Source: Actinomycetota bacterium (GTDB lineage Bacteria > Actinomycetota > Actinomycetes > S36-B12). Taken from it: a stretch of 46,493 nt of DNA. The stretch's first letter is position 1, and each line of letters begins with the position of its first letter. Positions 8,596 to 16,790 of the stretch are shown one piece after another. A program made the translations under genes and the position numbers. The DNA is taken from the NCBI GenBank assembly GCA_017857875.1, contig JAFMCH010000008.1:1-46493 (forward strand). The letters are read 5' to 3'. The notes beneath the pieces were generated by a model. That model saw only the letters and a list, made by a program, of their open reading frames with translations, did not search any database and was not told the DNA's origin.

Positions 8596-10188
8596 GTGAG
8601 TTCACCAGCACTGCAGCGACCTAGGGCCCCGCGATACGTTGTTGAGGCGACGACGCGGGGCCTTGGCGTTGTCGCCTGCGCAATCGCGGCCATCGTTACC
8701 GGGAATCTACGGTCCACGGCCTGGCAGGTGCTCGCCCTTATCGCGCTCGCCATCATTGTCAGCATCCCGTTTCCGCGTGCATGGATGCGTTATGCAGCCT
8801 TCCTCGGTGAAAGCTTCTTCGCCGCACTCATCGTGGTGATTGCGCCAGCCGGCATGCGTCCAAGCCTGGTGTACCTCGTGGTGCCACCGATTGTTGCCGG
8901 ATTCAGCATCGGCATCATCGGCGTTCTCGCCAGCGTTTCGACTATCGCCATCGTGTTGAGTTTCGGCATCTTGCTCACCAACAACACAGCCCTGCCGGTG
9001 ACTGTCGTCGAAACAAGTGTGTGGCTGGCTGTATCGGTGACCCTGGGCATGGCAACGCTGCTGGTTCGTCATCTGCAAGATCGACTAGCGCCTCCAGACT
9101 CGGGCTATCAGACCGCACGTGTGCTCCTGTCTTCCCTACGTGATGTGGCACGCACCCTCCCCGAGGGTTTAGAAGAGCCCGTTCTGGCGCAGCGTGCCCT
9201 GCAGGAGGTGGGCGCGATACTGTCTCACGATCGTGCAGGAGTCTTCGTCTTTTCACCCTCAGGTACCCTCGTCGAGGTTGCTCGCGAGCCTGCCAACTCC
9301 CCAGGGTGGAACGTGCGCGCTGACCGCGATATCTGGACCCAAAGCGCCGACCTAGATGCACCCGTGCAGCGCCTCGGGCGACTCGACGGACTCGAGATCG
9401 GCTCGGGAAACGCATGCGCGGTGATCCCGCTGCGCCTCGATGGTCGCCACATTGGCGCCATTGCCATAGAACGCAGCGGCGGGTTGTGGGCGATCAGTGA
9501 ACTCAATGCAGCGCAGACCGCCGCCGATGCTGCCGCTCTACGCCTTGATGCCGCACGAATATTCGACGATGTCCGTGAACTTGCAACGATGGCCGAACGA
9601 CAGCGACTATCGCGTGAGATCCACGACGGTATCGCCCAGCAGGTCGCCGGGCTCGGCATGATCGTCGAAGACATCGTCGCCCGCACAAATGACCCGGCAA
9701 CAGCGCAGGAATTAGCCCGAGTCCGCGGCGATCTGAGCACTATGGTGACCGAACTTCGACTATCTATTTTCGATTTGCGCACCGACTCAGGACAAGGAAT
9801 CGGCACCGACCTTGCCGACTACGTGCGCAGGGAGGCGGACCGATCGCAGGTGACGGCCCACTTGCACATCGAGGAGCAGCCTACGTCTTTGAAGCCGGGC
9901 ATTAGTGCTCAACTGTTGCGCATCGGCCAAGAGGCCGTCATCAACGCACTGCGTCATGCCCAACCGCGGAATGTGTGGGTCACCTACCGCGCCGATGAAC
10001 TGGGCATCGTGCTTGAGGTGGCCGACGATGGCGTGGGTATTGCCAGCGAAGCACTGCGCGCCGATAGTTACGGTCTGATGATTATGCGCGAGCGCGCAAC
10101 AAGTATTCACGGCGAACTGAATGTCACTGCGCGCCTGGAGGGCGGCACGATCGTGCAGCTTGCTGTGGAATCCCAGGACCCATCATGA
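8596..10188 (+). CDS. NarL-family sensor histidine kinase with membrane and GAF regions
   Basis: 530 aa. The N-terminus has about five hydrophobic helices (residues 20-160), then a GAF-like region (about 180-325), a HisKA_3 dimerisation helix with phospho-accepting His343 in SREIHDGIAQQ, and a C-terminal HATPase: N-box QEAVINALRHA, G1 box ADDGVGI, G2 box YGLMIMRERA. All elements for autokinase activity are present. The GTG at 8596 follows the acyl-CoA ligase stop by 12 bp, and the stop overlaps the start of the response regulator (ATGA). The signal is unknown; the short extracellular loops suggest sensing within the membrane or through the GAF domain. Confidence 0.92.
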   Translation: MSSPALQRPRAPRYVVEATTRGLGVVACAIAAIVTGNLRSTAWQVLALIALAIIVSIPFPRAWMRYAAFLGESFFAALIVVIAPAGMRPSLVYLVVPPIVAGFSIGIIGVLASVSTIAIVLSFGILLTNNTALPVTVVETSVWLAVSVTLGMATLLVRHLQDRLAPPDSGYQTARVLLSSLRDVARTLPEGLEEPVLAQRALQEVGAILSHDRAGVFVFSPSGTLVEVAREPANSPGWNVRADRDIWTQSADLDAPVQRLGRLDGLEIGSGNACAVIPLRLDGRHIGAIAIERSGGLWAISELNAAQTAADAAALRLDAARIFDDVRELATMAERQRLSREIHDGIAQQVAGLGMIVEDIVARTNDPATAQELARVRGDLSTMVTELRLSIFDLRTDSGQGIGTDLADYVRREADRSQVTAHLHIEEQPTSLKPGISAQLLRIGQEAVINALRHAQPRNVWVTYRADELGIVLEVADDGVGIASEALRADSYGLMIMRERATSIHGELNVTARLEGGTIVQLAVESQDPS

Positions 10189-10838
10189 CCCTCACGATCG
10201 CACTCATTGACGACCATGAGGTCATCCGAGAGGGTATGCGTCGCGCACTCGAACGCGAGCCTGACATTGAGGTTGTTGCCGAGGCTGCCTCCCTAGCTGA
10301 GGCACTCACCTTGCTCCGCGACCCCCTCCCGCAGGTGTTCATCGTCGATATCCGACTTCCTGACGGCAACGGTTTGGACTTCGTGAAGCAGGCTCGGTCC
10401 GTTGACCCGGATGTGGGCCTCGTCGTGCTCACGATGTACGCCGGGGACGACCCATTGCTGGCTGCCCTCGATGCTGGCGCCAGCGCATTCATCGCCAAGG
10501 ACGCATCAACCGCCCAGATGGTGGCAGCAGCCCGCCATGCAGCTGCAGCCCCGCGCAATTTCTCCGCCGCTGAGCTAGCCGGCGCTATCCAACGACGCGT
10601 AGACCCACAGCGGCCCATGCTGTCACCGCGCGAGGCCGAAGTGCTTGCCCTTCTGGCTGACGGGTTAGGTGTGTCAGCGATCTCGCGTCGGTTGTACATC
10701 AGCGATTCCACGACAAAGACACACATCTCACACCTGTACGCCAAACTCGGCGCAGCCAACCGAGCCCAAGCATTGATGTCCGCGATGGCCCAGGGGCTTC
10801 TCGACCCACCGAATGGGTCCATGAACGGCGCCGGGTAG
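10185..10838 (+). CDS. NarL/LuxR-type response regulator
   Basis: 217-aa partner of the upstream kinase, with ATGA start/stop overlap. The receiver domain has the acidic pair DD at residues 9-10 (LIDDHEVIREGM), the phospho-acceptor Asp55 in FIVDIRLPDG, a Thr in VVLTMYA and a Lys in IAKDAS. The C-terminal LuxR HTH starts at LSPREAEVLALLADG and includes ISDSTTKTHISHLYAKLG, where the recognition helix lies. A complete phosphorylation-activated DNA-binding protein. Targets are unknown; coupling to the acyl-CoA ligase suggests an envelope or lipid signal. Confidence 0.93.
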   Translation: MTLTIALIDDHEVIREGMRRALEREPDIEVVAEAASLAEALTLLRDPLPQVFIVDIRLPDGNGLDFVKQARSVDPDVGLVVLTMYAGDDPLLAALDAGASAFIAKDASTAQMVAAARHAAAAPRNFSAAELAGAIQRRVDPQRPMLSPREAEVLALLADGLGVSAISRRLYISDSTTKTHISHLYAKLGAANRAQALMSAMAQGLLDPPNGSMNGAG

Positions 10839-10884
10839 TCGTTGACCGGCGGCTGGGCCGCAACCGCGGGCTAGGCTTCGGGGC

Positions 10885-12216
10885 GTGAGCCGAATGCTGC
10901 AGTCTGAGCGACTGCAACGGGTGGGATCAAGCATCTCTGCGGTCATCGTGGCCTTCGTCCTCACCCGACTACTTCTGCTGGGCTTCCTCACCGGCAATGT
11001 TCTGTATCCCGAAGGCCCCTCGGTCATCAACGACGTGCTGCTGTATTCGGAATGGTCTGAGCTATTGGTTACGGGACGTTTTCCTATTGGCGACGACATG
11101 TGGCAGTACCCGCCGGGGGCGGGCGCAGTTTTCGCCCTAGCTGCACTGATCGGTGGCTCGGCAGTTCAGGGATTCTTCGTGATCGCCCTTGCCTGTGATG
11201 CTGCGATCCTCGGTGCATTGATCGCGGTGGCCTATCGACGCTCTCGGGCTGCGCACGCGCAGCTCACCCCCAACTCACTTGTAGCCGCTTGGTCGTGGGT
11301 TGCCGCCGCACTGATCATCGGCCCGGTCTTCATTGCCCGATTTGACGTCATCCCGACGGCGGCGGCCGTGGCCAGCCTGCTGCTTATTTCCCGGCCGGTT
11401 TATAGCGGGGCGATGGCAGCGGTTGGCACCTTGTTGAAGGTGTGGCCAGGTTTGATGATGCTAGCAATACCGCGGCGGAGCCTGATCTGCGGATCTACGG
11501 GTTTTGTCGTGACCGCAGTGGGCATCGTGATGATGGTGTCGGTCTGGGCCGTTGGCGGGGTGGCGTTCGTCGGCGAGCAACAGGCCCGTGGCCTGCAGGT
11601 GGAGTCGGTGGGTGCGTGGCCATTTATGGTCGCCCAAGCCTTCGGTGCCGACATTCCCCTGGAGTTTCGATTCGGCGCCATGGAGATTGACCTGGGCATA
11701 ACCGTGACGATCGGATCGATTATCACGTTTGCAGGCCTTGGCGTTATTGGCTTTCTGGGCATCGCGCGCCTGCTTGGCAGCCTCGAGAAGATCCCGGGAA
11801 TTGACATCGCTATGGCGGCCCTCCTCGTGTCAATCGTGACAAGTCGAGTGCTCTCACCCCAGTACATGGTCTGGGTGGCCGGAGTTGCCTGCGTAGCATT
11901 GTTGGACAGGCGCACCCGATTGCGTCCGGTGATAGTCCTCTTAGTGGTCTCGACCGTGGTTGGCCAGATCATCTACCCCCTCGGTTACGGCTCACTTCTC
12001 AACGGTGATTGGTGGGCCGTAGCGCTACAGTCGATTCGCATCATGACGCTCCTTGCAGCAACGGGATGGACCCTGTGGCTCGTTGTTCGTGGCCTTACGG
12101 GCCCAGAGCTTCGGCGACGAAAACATCAGCAATCGGTGAAACCCGTTGCGACGGGGTCGGATGAGTCGCAAACAGCACATAGCGCCATCGAGGCGGCTCC
12201 ACCGCAGCGAGATTGA
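10885..12216 (+). CDS. GT87-like polyprenyl-phosphate-mannose-dependent mannosyltransferase (DUF2029)
   Basis: 443-aa polytopic membrane protein with about ten hydrophobic segments. GT-C/GT87-like features: an extracytoplasmic loop ending in QYPPGAG (typical YPP), a membrane-embedded ARFDVIPT motif and the conserved loop ARGLQVESVGAWP. Known relatives (such as M. tuberculosis Rv2181) add alpha-1,2-mannose to lipomannan or phosphatidylinositol mannosides at the outer membrane face, using decaprenyl-phosphate-mannose. The GTG start at 10885 gives a short cytoplasmic leader before TM1. The last 40 residues are polar and low-complexity and overlap the convergent M48 gene by 122 bp. Acceptor glycan is inferred, not visible. 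Confidence 0.8.
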   Translation: MSRMLQSERLQRVGSSISAVIVAFVLTRLLLLGFLTGNVLYPEGPSVINDVLLYSEWSELLVTGRFPIGDDMWQYPPGAGAVFALAALIGGSAVQGFFVIALACDAAILGALIAVAYRRSRAAHAQLTPNSLVAAWSWVAAALIIGPVFIARFDVIPTAAAVASLLLISRPVYSGAMAAVGTLLKVWPGLMMLAIPRRSLICGSTGFVVTAVGIVMMVSVWAVGGVAFVGEQQARGLQVESVGAWPFMVAQAFGADIPLEFRFGAMEIDLGITVTIGSIITFAGLGVIGFLGIARLLGSLEKIPGIDIAMAALLVSIVTSRVLSPQYMVWVAGVACVALLDRRTRLRPVIVLLVVSTVVGQIIYPLGYGSLLNGDWWAVALQSIRIMTLLAATGWTLWLVVRGLTGPELRRRKHQQSVKPVATGSDESQTAHSAIEAAPPQRD

Positions 12217-13372
12217 TCTCGCTCATCTGCCAAATCGCATCCGTCAACGCCTGTTCATCGGTTGCAGTGGTCACGGCGGTGACGTCAGCACGTATTTCAA
12301 CCGGCCGACTCACAGTTGCCACAACAGGTGTCGACATGGCGGCAACAACCGTGACAAAAACCGCCAGTACCGGCATTAAGGGCAGCAGGCTGGACGCCGA
12401 TGGCGCGATGCCCACAAACCGCCGCGCACGTTCACTGTGCAGCCCAGCGGCCAACGCCGCGGTCAGCGCGCCAGCAGCTAGTGCGCTTATGGCAGTAGCC
12501 CACCACACATCATCATGGACAACGTGAGCGACCTCGTGACGCAAGACTGCTGACACCTCTCGTGTCGACAGATCGGTCAGTAATGTGTCGTATACCGATA
12601 GATGCGTCGTTGCGCCAAAGCCGGTAACGACTGCATTGACGGTTGTTCGATTCTGGGAAACCTCTGCCACCGAAACGTCGATAACTGACACCTGCTGATC
12701 AACCTGCAACGCATCAACCTCGGCGAGCAACAACGGGGATGGTGGTTGATTACTCACGGTTGCAATGAGTGGGGTCAACCACGAGCCGGCAACAACCAAA
12801 ACCACCACCACCGGTACAGCCACCTGCCACCATCGCGCAGGCCAGCGACGAGCCAACCAGTCCACGACGAAGACGACCGTGATCGCCACCGCCGCAACCA
12901 GTAGCGCCCCGGCGATATCGGTGCGAGTGGACACCCCCGCTGAGCGAAGGTCGAGTCCAGCGTCACGTCGAACGGTGGTGATCCAAAGGAGGAAGGGTAG
13001 AGGGGCGAAAGCGATGACCGTAATGCCGATGACCGTTGATATCCGTTGGCGTGATATCCGTTGGCGAGAAACCACTGACGTCCGCTGGCGGTGGACAAGC
13101 GACCACGAGCACCAGATCAGGGCGGCAGCCACCGGTGAGATCCACGCCAGAAACAGCGGCCACGCTGAGGCTTCCTGGTATTGCTCGATCCGCGTGATGG
13201 CTGCGCTCTGGAGTGGGATGGCGGTGGGTTCGACCGCAGGTATCGCCGACCACGGAGCCACCTGTGCATTCCACGGAATCACCGTGATGGCCACCGCAAT
13301 CGCCGCGAGCGCAAGAACCGCTGCGATGAACCAAGGTGTCAGTCGACCACGCACGTAGCTATCATGCGGCAC
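12095..13372 (-). CDS. Membrane M48 metalloprotease, Ste24-like
   Basis: 425 aa, polytopic (about four hydrophobic segments before residue 210 and two after the active site). The zinc motif HEVAH is at 279-283 in LRHEVAHVVHDD; the third ligand is probably Glu359 in PVEIRADVTAV. An upstream block with TTVNAVVTGFGATTHLSVYDTLL matches the N-A-x-x-T-G-x-G region preceding the zinc helix in Ste24-type CAAX proteases, so the M48A subfamily is inferred. The C-terminal THPTPSQR block, also conserved, lies in the 122-bp overlap with the mannosyltransferase gene. A tandem SRQRI repeat sits at about 102-111. The start overlaps the end of the upstream Cys-rich gene by 11 bp. Probably an envelope quality-control protease; substrate unknown. 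Confidence 0.85.
   Translation of the reverse strand: MPHDSYVRGRLTPWFIAAVLALAAIAVAITVIPWNAQVAPWSAIPAVEPTAIPLQSAAITRIEQYQEASAWPLFLAWISPVAAALIWCSWSLVHRQRTSVVSRQRISRQRISTVIGITVIAFAPLPFLLWITTVRRDAGLDLRSAGVSTRTDIAGALLVAAVAITVVFVVDWLARRWPARWWQVAVPVVVVLVVAGSWLTPLIATVSNQPPSPLLLAEVDALQVDQQVSVIDVSVAEVSQNRTTVNAVVTGFGATTHLSVYDTLLTDLSTREVSAVLRHEVAHVVHDDVWWATAISALAAGALTAALAAGLHSERARRFVGIAPSASSLLPLMPVLAVFVTVVAAMSTPVVATVSRPVEIRADVTAVTTATDEQALTDAIWQMSEINLAAVEPPRWRYVLFATHPTPSQRVSPIADVFVAEALGP
13037..13066. repeat. 15-bp tandem duplication inside the M48 protease gene
   Basis: Two exact adjacent copies of TGATATCCGTTGGCG at 13037-13051 and 13052-13066; a third copy with three changes is at 13076-13090. On the minus strand the units encode the repeating SRQRI/SRQRT in a basic cytoplasmic loop of the protease. 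The unit is a multiple of three, so the frame is kept. Looks like recent slippage. Confidence 0.9.
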
Positions 13373-13616
13373 CGGCGCTTCCGGGCAACAGGCGCAGCGG
13401 AGGAATCAGGCCCGAGTCGGCGAGCACAGCCAACGCAACCTGGGCACCTTGGTCAAGGGACACAGGTGGCCCCAGGAGGACGCTGACCAGGCAGTCATGA
13501 CAAGCGATATCTCGCATCACACAGGTGTCGCAATCGATGAGCAACTCACTACCGCTACCGGGGATCAAATTTTCTTCGATGGATCGTCCATCGGGTGCCA
13601 GGCTCATGTTGTTCAT
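13362..13616 (-). CDS. Small Cys-rich conserved protein (metal-binding candidate)
   Basis: 84 aa with a compact four-cysteine arrangement, CDTCVMRDIACHDC (C-x2-C-x6-C-x2-C), followed by SVLLGPPV and a C-terminal segment LAVLADSGLIPPLRL. The pattern suggests a zinc or Fe-S site, but no function is known to me; I recall similar short proteins at this position in other actinobacteria (memory, not a search). The start is either ATG 13616 or the in-frame ATG at 13607. The 3' end overlaps the M48 protease start by 11 bp, implying translational coupling. Confidence 0.75.
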   Translation of the reverse strand: MNNMSLAPDGRSIEENLIPGSGSELLIDCDTCVMRDIACHDCLVSVLLGPPVSLDQGAQVALAVLADSGLIPPLRLLPGSAGAA

Positions 13617-13699
13617 GAATCCACTGTGACCGAGGGGTCTGACATCGGGGTCGATGACGTTCTGTGCGGCGGTTGGACACCGAGCCGGCTACGGGTCGG

Positions 13700-13972
13700 C
13701 TACGGGCGTCGACCCGGGACATCCTCAGGTAGCGGATCACCGGGACCGGGGCGCTCGATCACCTCGATCGCATCGTCCTTATTGCACCACCGGCAGCGGA
13801 CGAGCTCGACCACATCCGCATCCACCTGCTCGCTTTCGATCGTCGGTTCACCCGAGAGATCCAGGTGCCAAAACTGCGTGGACTTCCGGTTGCGCACAAC
13901 GTCGAACCGAGTCAGGTTTCCACAATGCGCGCAGCGCCAGCGGTGGGTGGAATCAGGAATAGCAGCGGTCAC
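13700..13972 (-). CDS. Small two-CxxC zinc-ribbon-like protein
   Basis: 90 aa. Two knuckles, CAHCGN (about residues 14-19) and CRWCNK (about 60-65), separated by about 45 residues with a beta-rich middle (TRFDVVRNRKSTQFWHLDL), suggest a zinc ribbon. The C-terminus is Pro/Gly-rich. Function unknown. It shares strand and an 83-bp gap with the Cys-rich protein downstream, and is divergent from the exonuclease gene 85 bp away. Nucleic-acid or protein binding is possible but not shown. Confidence 0.72.
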   Translation of the reverse strand: MTAAIPDSTHRWRCAHCGNLTRFDVVRNRKSTQFWHLDLSGEPTIESEQVDADVVELVRCRWCNKDDAIEVIERPGPGDPLPEDVPGRRP

Positions 13973-14057
13973 GTGGTGAACATACCGAACGGCGACACCC
14001 AGCGATTGGTCGCCCGGTTACTCAGCGATGTCACACCTGCCCTCTAGCGTGCCCTGT

Positions 14058-15776
14058 ATGACTCGCGTCGGCCAACTGTCCTTGGACGACCTCGGTACGC
14101 CGCTCACAGACGTCACGTTCGTGGTGGTTGACCTTGAAACCACCGGAGGCAGCCCCCACGACGGGGGCATCACCGAAATCGGGGCGGTGGCGGTGCGCGG
14201 GGGCGATGTTATTGCCGAATTCGCCACGCTAGTCAATGCCGACCAGCCGATTCCGGCCATGGTGCAACGGCTCACAGGCATCAGCACACACATGCTGACC
14301 GATGCCCCCAATCTCACCGCCGCCCTCAGCAGTTTCTGGGAGTTTGCCCAAAACGCGGTGCTCGTCGCACACAACGCGCCCTATGACATCGGGTTTCTTC
14401 GCGGCGCCGGCGTTCGGATCGATTGGCCGTGGCCTGACCCTACGGTCATTGACACCGTTACTCTGGCAAGGCGTTTGCTCGTTGGTGGCGAGGTTGTCAA
14501 CCATAAGTTGTCCACGCTGGCTCGCTACTTCAATAGCCCCATCGATCCGGTGCACCGGGCGTTAGCCGACGCCCGGGCCACCGTCAACGTGCTCCATGGC
14601 CTGTTCGAACGCCTCGGGCCTCTCGGGGTGTCGAATCTCGAAGACCTCCTCGCCTTTTCTCGCACACCTCATCCGGTGCAGCAGCGAAAACGCGTCTTGG
14701 CCGACAACCTGCCGGAACTTCCCGGCGTCTACGTTTTTCGCGATAAGGCCGGGCGGCCTCTCTACGTCGGCAAGTCCACCTCACTGCGTACGCGCGTGCG
14801 TTCCTACTTCAGTGCCGCACAGCCGCGAGCGCGCATGAAAGACATGCTGCATCAAGCCGAATCGATCACGCCGATCGTCTGTGCCACGCCACTGGAAGCA
14901 GCGATACGTGAGATTCGCCTCATCGGCGAGCACCAACCGCCGTTTAATCGTCGCTCACGCAACCCCCAACGTGGCATGTGGATCGCGCTTTCAGAGGGCA
15001 AAAGCCCGCGTCTCACCGTTACCTGTCAGATATCAGCCCGTCACACCCATGCGATCGGTCCGTTTTCCAGCAGACATCAAGCTCGTGAGGCCCTTGCGGC
15101 ACTCACCTATGAACCCGCGAAGCCCGGGGAACTTCCCTGCACATCTGACTCCGTGAGCGCCACCGCCACCACGACCCTGCAGGCTGACGCCACAGCGCAG
15201 GTCGCCACTATTCGTGAACTCATCGACCGTTTGGTGTCAACCGAACGCTTCGAGCAAGCTCGCCTGTGGCGCGATCGGCTCGCTGCCCTTTTGTGGGGAA
15301 TCGAGTCGGCTCACACGCTGGCATCACTGGGTGCAAACGCTCAGGTCACCGCTGGAAAACTCATCGACCGCACATGGCATCTTCATGTCATCCGCTACGG
15401 GCGCTTGGCCGCCGCCGGCGCCGCTCAACCAGGTGCTGATCCCAGGCCGGTACTCGATGCGCTCGTCGCGATCGCCGAAGACACACCCTCCAACCAGCAG
15501 CGTGTTATTCGACCCGCCGGGTTAATTGAAGAAGCTCGACTGATCTGGCGTTGGCTTCTCGAACCGGGCACGCGCATCGTGACATCTGCCCAGCCGTTCG
15601 CAAGTTCCTTGACCGGCGGCGGCGACACTTTGCATCGGCTTCGCATCGCCCAGAAAGACGATCAATCTTTACTGGCCGAACTCGATCGCCTCAGCGAGGG
15701 CGCGCGACCGATGCAGCCAGCGCCGCAACAATTCACCCGCCGCACCGGACTCAATCGCGGCCGCCGCGATCGGTAA
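14058..15776 (+). CDS. DEDDh 3'-5' exonuclease fused to a UvrC-like GIY-YIG nuclease domain
   Basis: 572 aa; counterpart of M. tuberculosis Rv2191. Residues 18-180 form a DnaQ/PolIII-epsilon-type exonuclease: Exo I VDLETTG (Asp25, Glu27), Exo II HNAPYDIGFL (Asp110), Exo III HRALADARAT (His166, Asp171). Residues 219-300 form a GIY-YIG domain: LPGVYVFRD (Tyr225), LYVGKSTSLRTRVRSYF with Tyr236 and the catalytic Arg, like the N-terminal nuclease of UvrC/Cho. The C-terminal 250 residues have a UvrB-interaction-like helical region (DRLVSTERFEQARLWRDRL). Probably a DNA-repair nuclease. The ATG at 14058 is preferred; 14028 is an in-frame alternative. The tail overlaps trpD by 108 bp. Confidence 0.9.
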   Translation: MTRVGQLSLDDLGTPLTDVTFVVVDLETTGGSPHDGGITEIGAVAVRGGDVIAEFATLVNADQPIPAMVQRLTGISTHMLTDAPNLTAALSSFWEFAQNAVLVAHNAPYDIGFLRGAGVRIDWPWPDPTVIDTVTLARRLLVGGEVVNHKLSTLARYFNSPIDPVHRALADARATVNVLHGLFERLGPLGVSNLEDLLAFSRTPHPVQQRKRVLADNLPELPGVYVFRDKAGRPLYVGKSTSLRTRVRSYFSAAQPRARMKDMLHQAESITPIVCATPLEAAIREIRLIGEHQPPFNRRSRNPQRGMWIALSEGKSPRLTVTCQISARHTHAIGPFSSRHQAREALAALTYEPAKPGELPCTSDSVSATATTTLQADATAQVATIRELIDRLVSTERFEQARLWRDRLAALLWGIESAHTLASLGANAQVTAGKLIDRTWHLHVIRYGRLAAAGAAQPGADPRPVLDALVAIAEDTPSNQQRVIRPAGLIEEARLIWRWLLEPGTRIVTSAQPFASSLTGGGDTLHRLRIAQKDDQSLLAELDRLSEGARPMQPAPQQFTRRTGLNRGRRDR

Positions 15777-16790
15777 CTGCCGTTGAATGCCCGCAACAAC
15801 CTCTTCACCCGACCCGCGACCGAGGGAGGATTCATACGTGTACAGCGCCGCTGCCGCGTTAGCCATCACCACCGACCGCACACTGTCGATCCGGGCAACC
15901 AGAGGTAGCTCTGGTCGGGTGCGCTCAAGCCCGAAGGTTGCAAGCATGACCTGCGCATTGTGGTCTGGATCGGCGCCGGTCAGATCCGCCGATGAAATTC
16001 CGCTCAACCCTAGGTCCTCTGGAGATAACACCTGAGCGTTCACCTGCCCCGGTGCGCGAGTGGTATCCCAGATCCGCGTCGAGGCTTGCGGGGTGATTTC
16101 ATCCCAACCGTCTAGGCCACGCACTACCAGCACGTGATCGCCGCGATCAGCGAATACCTGCGCCATCACTGGGGCTAGCCGCTCATCAGCACAGCCGATA
16201 AGTCCGGCCGTGGGCCGACCAGGATTGGTCAGCGGCCCGAGGATATTGAAAACCGTGGCGACCCCAAGTTCGCGTCGAACCGAGCCTGCGTGCCGCATCG
16301 CCGGGTGAAAGATCGGGGCAAAAGCGAACCCGATGCCTAATTCACCCACCAGTGATTGCACCGCTGCCGGAGGCAGCTCAAGGGGAAGGCCGAGAGATGC
16401 CAAAACATCGGCCGAACCACTGGCCGAGGAAGCGGCACGATTGCCATGTTTGATCACCGATGCGCCACAGGCTGCCGCCACAACAGCCGCCATCGTTGAA
16501 ATATTGACCGTGCCTGACCCGTCTCCCCCGGTACCGACGATGTCCAGATGGGTGCCAGGCAACTCGAGGGCTACCGCAGCCGAACTCATCGCTTCCGCGG
16601 CCGCTGAAACTTCCTGGGCCGTCTCGCCTTTCGCGCGTAATGCGACCAAGAAGGCACCCATCTGCACTGCCGATACGTCGCCGGCCATGATTGCCGTCAT
16701 CGCCGCGAGAGCATCCTGTCGAGACAGGTCTTTGCCCGCGATCAGTTGACTCAGCAGATCCGACCAGGGCGCCGAGGGGGCGGGGGTCAC
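15669..16790 (-). CDS. trpD: Anthranilate phosphoribosyltransferase
   Basis: Joins anthranilate to PRPP to give phosphoribosyl-anthranilate, the second step of tryptophan synthesis. 373 aa. Diagnostic motifs: the PRPP loop GTGGDGSGT (86-94), KHGNRAASSASGSAD (114-128), the anthranilate-side HPAMRHAGSVRRELG and FNILGPLTNPGRP. GTG start at 16790, overlapping the stop of the upstream receiver-like gene (GTGA), so translation is coupled. The conserved C-terminal AIESGAAGELLRRW lies in the 108-bp antisense overlap with the exonuclease. No other trp genes are in the window; the isolated position beside the cytochrome genes is the same as Rv2192c in M. tuberculosis. Confidence 0.95.
   Translation of the reverse strand: MTPAPSAPWSDLLSQLIAGKDLSRQDALAAMTAIMAGDVSAVQMGAFLVALRAKGETAQEVSAAAEAMSSAAVALELPGTHLDIVGTGGDGSGTVNISTMAAVVAAACGASVIKHGNRAASSASGSADVLASLGLPLELPPAAVQSLVGELGIGFAFAPIFHPAMRHAGSVRRELGVATVFNILGPLTNPGRPTAGLIGCADERLAPVMAQVFADRGDHVLVVRGLDGWDEITPQASTRIWDTTRAPGQVNAQVLSPEDLGLSGISSADLTGADPDHNAQVMLATFGLERTRPELPLVARIDSVRSVVMANAAAALYTYESSLGRGSGEEVVAGIQRQLPIAAAAIESGAAGELLRRWLHRSRALAEAIEFGQ

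Noticed and set aside
10124-10822. 232-codon minus-strand open frame
   Set aside because: Antisense to a response regulator with all family motifs; Ser/Arg-rich shadow.
13037-13090. CRISPR-like or other functional repeat array
   Set aside because: Units are adjacent without spacers, in frame within a protein-coding gene, and only two to three copies long.
12765-13358. 197-codon plus-strand open frame
   Set aside because: Antisense to the M48 protease; Thr/Ala-rich low-complexity shadow.
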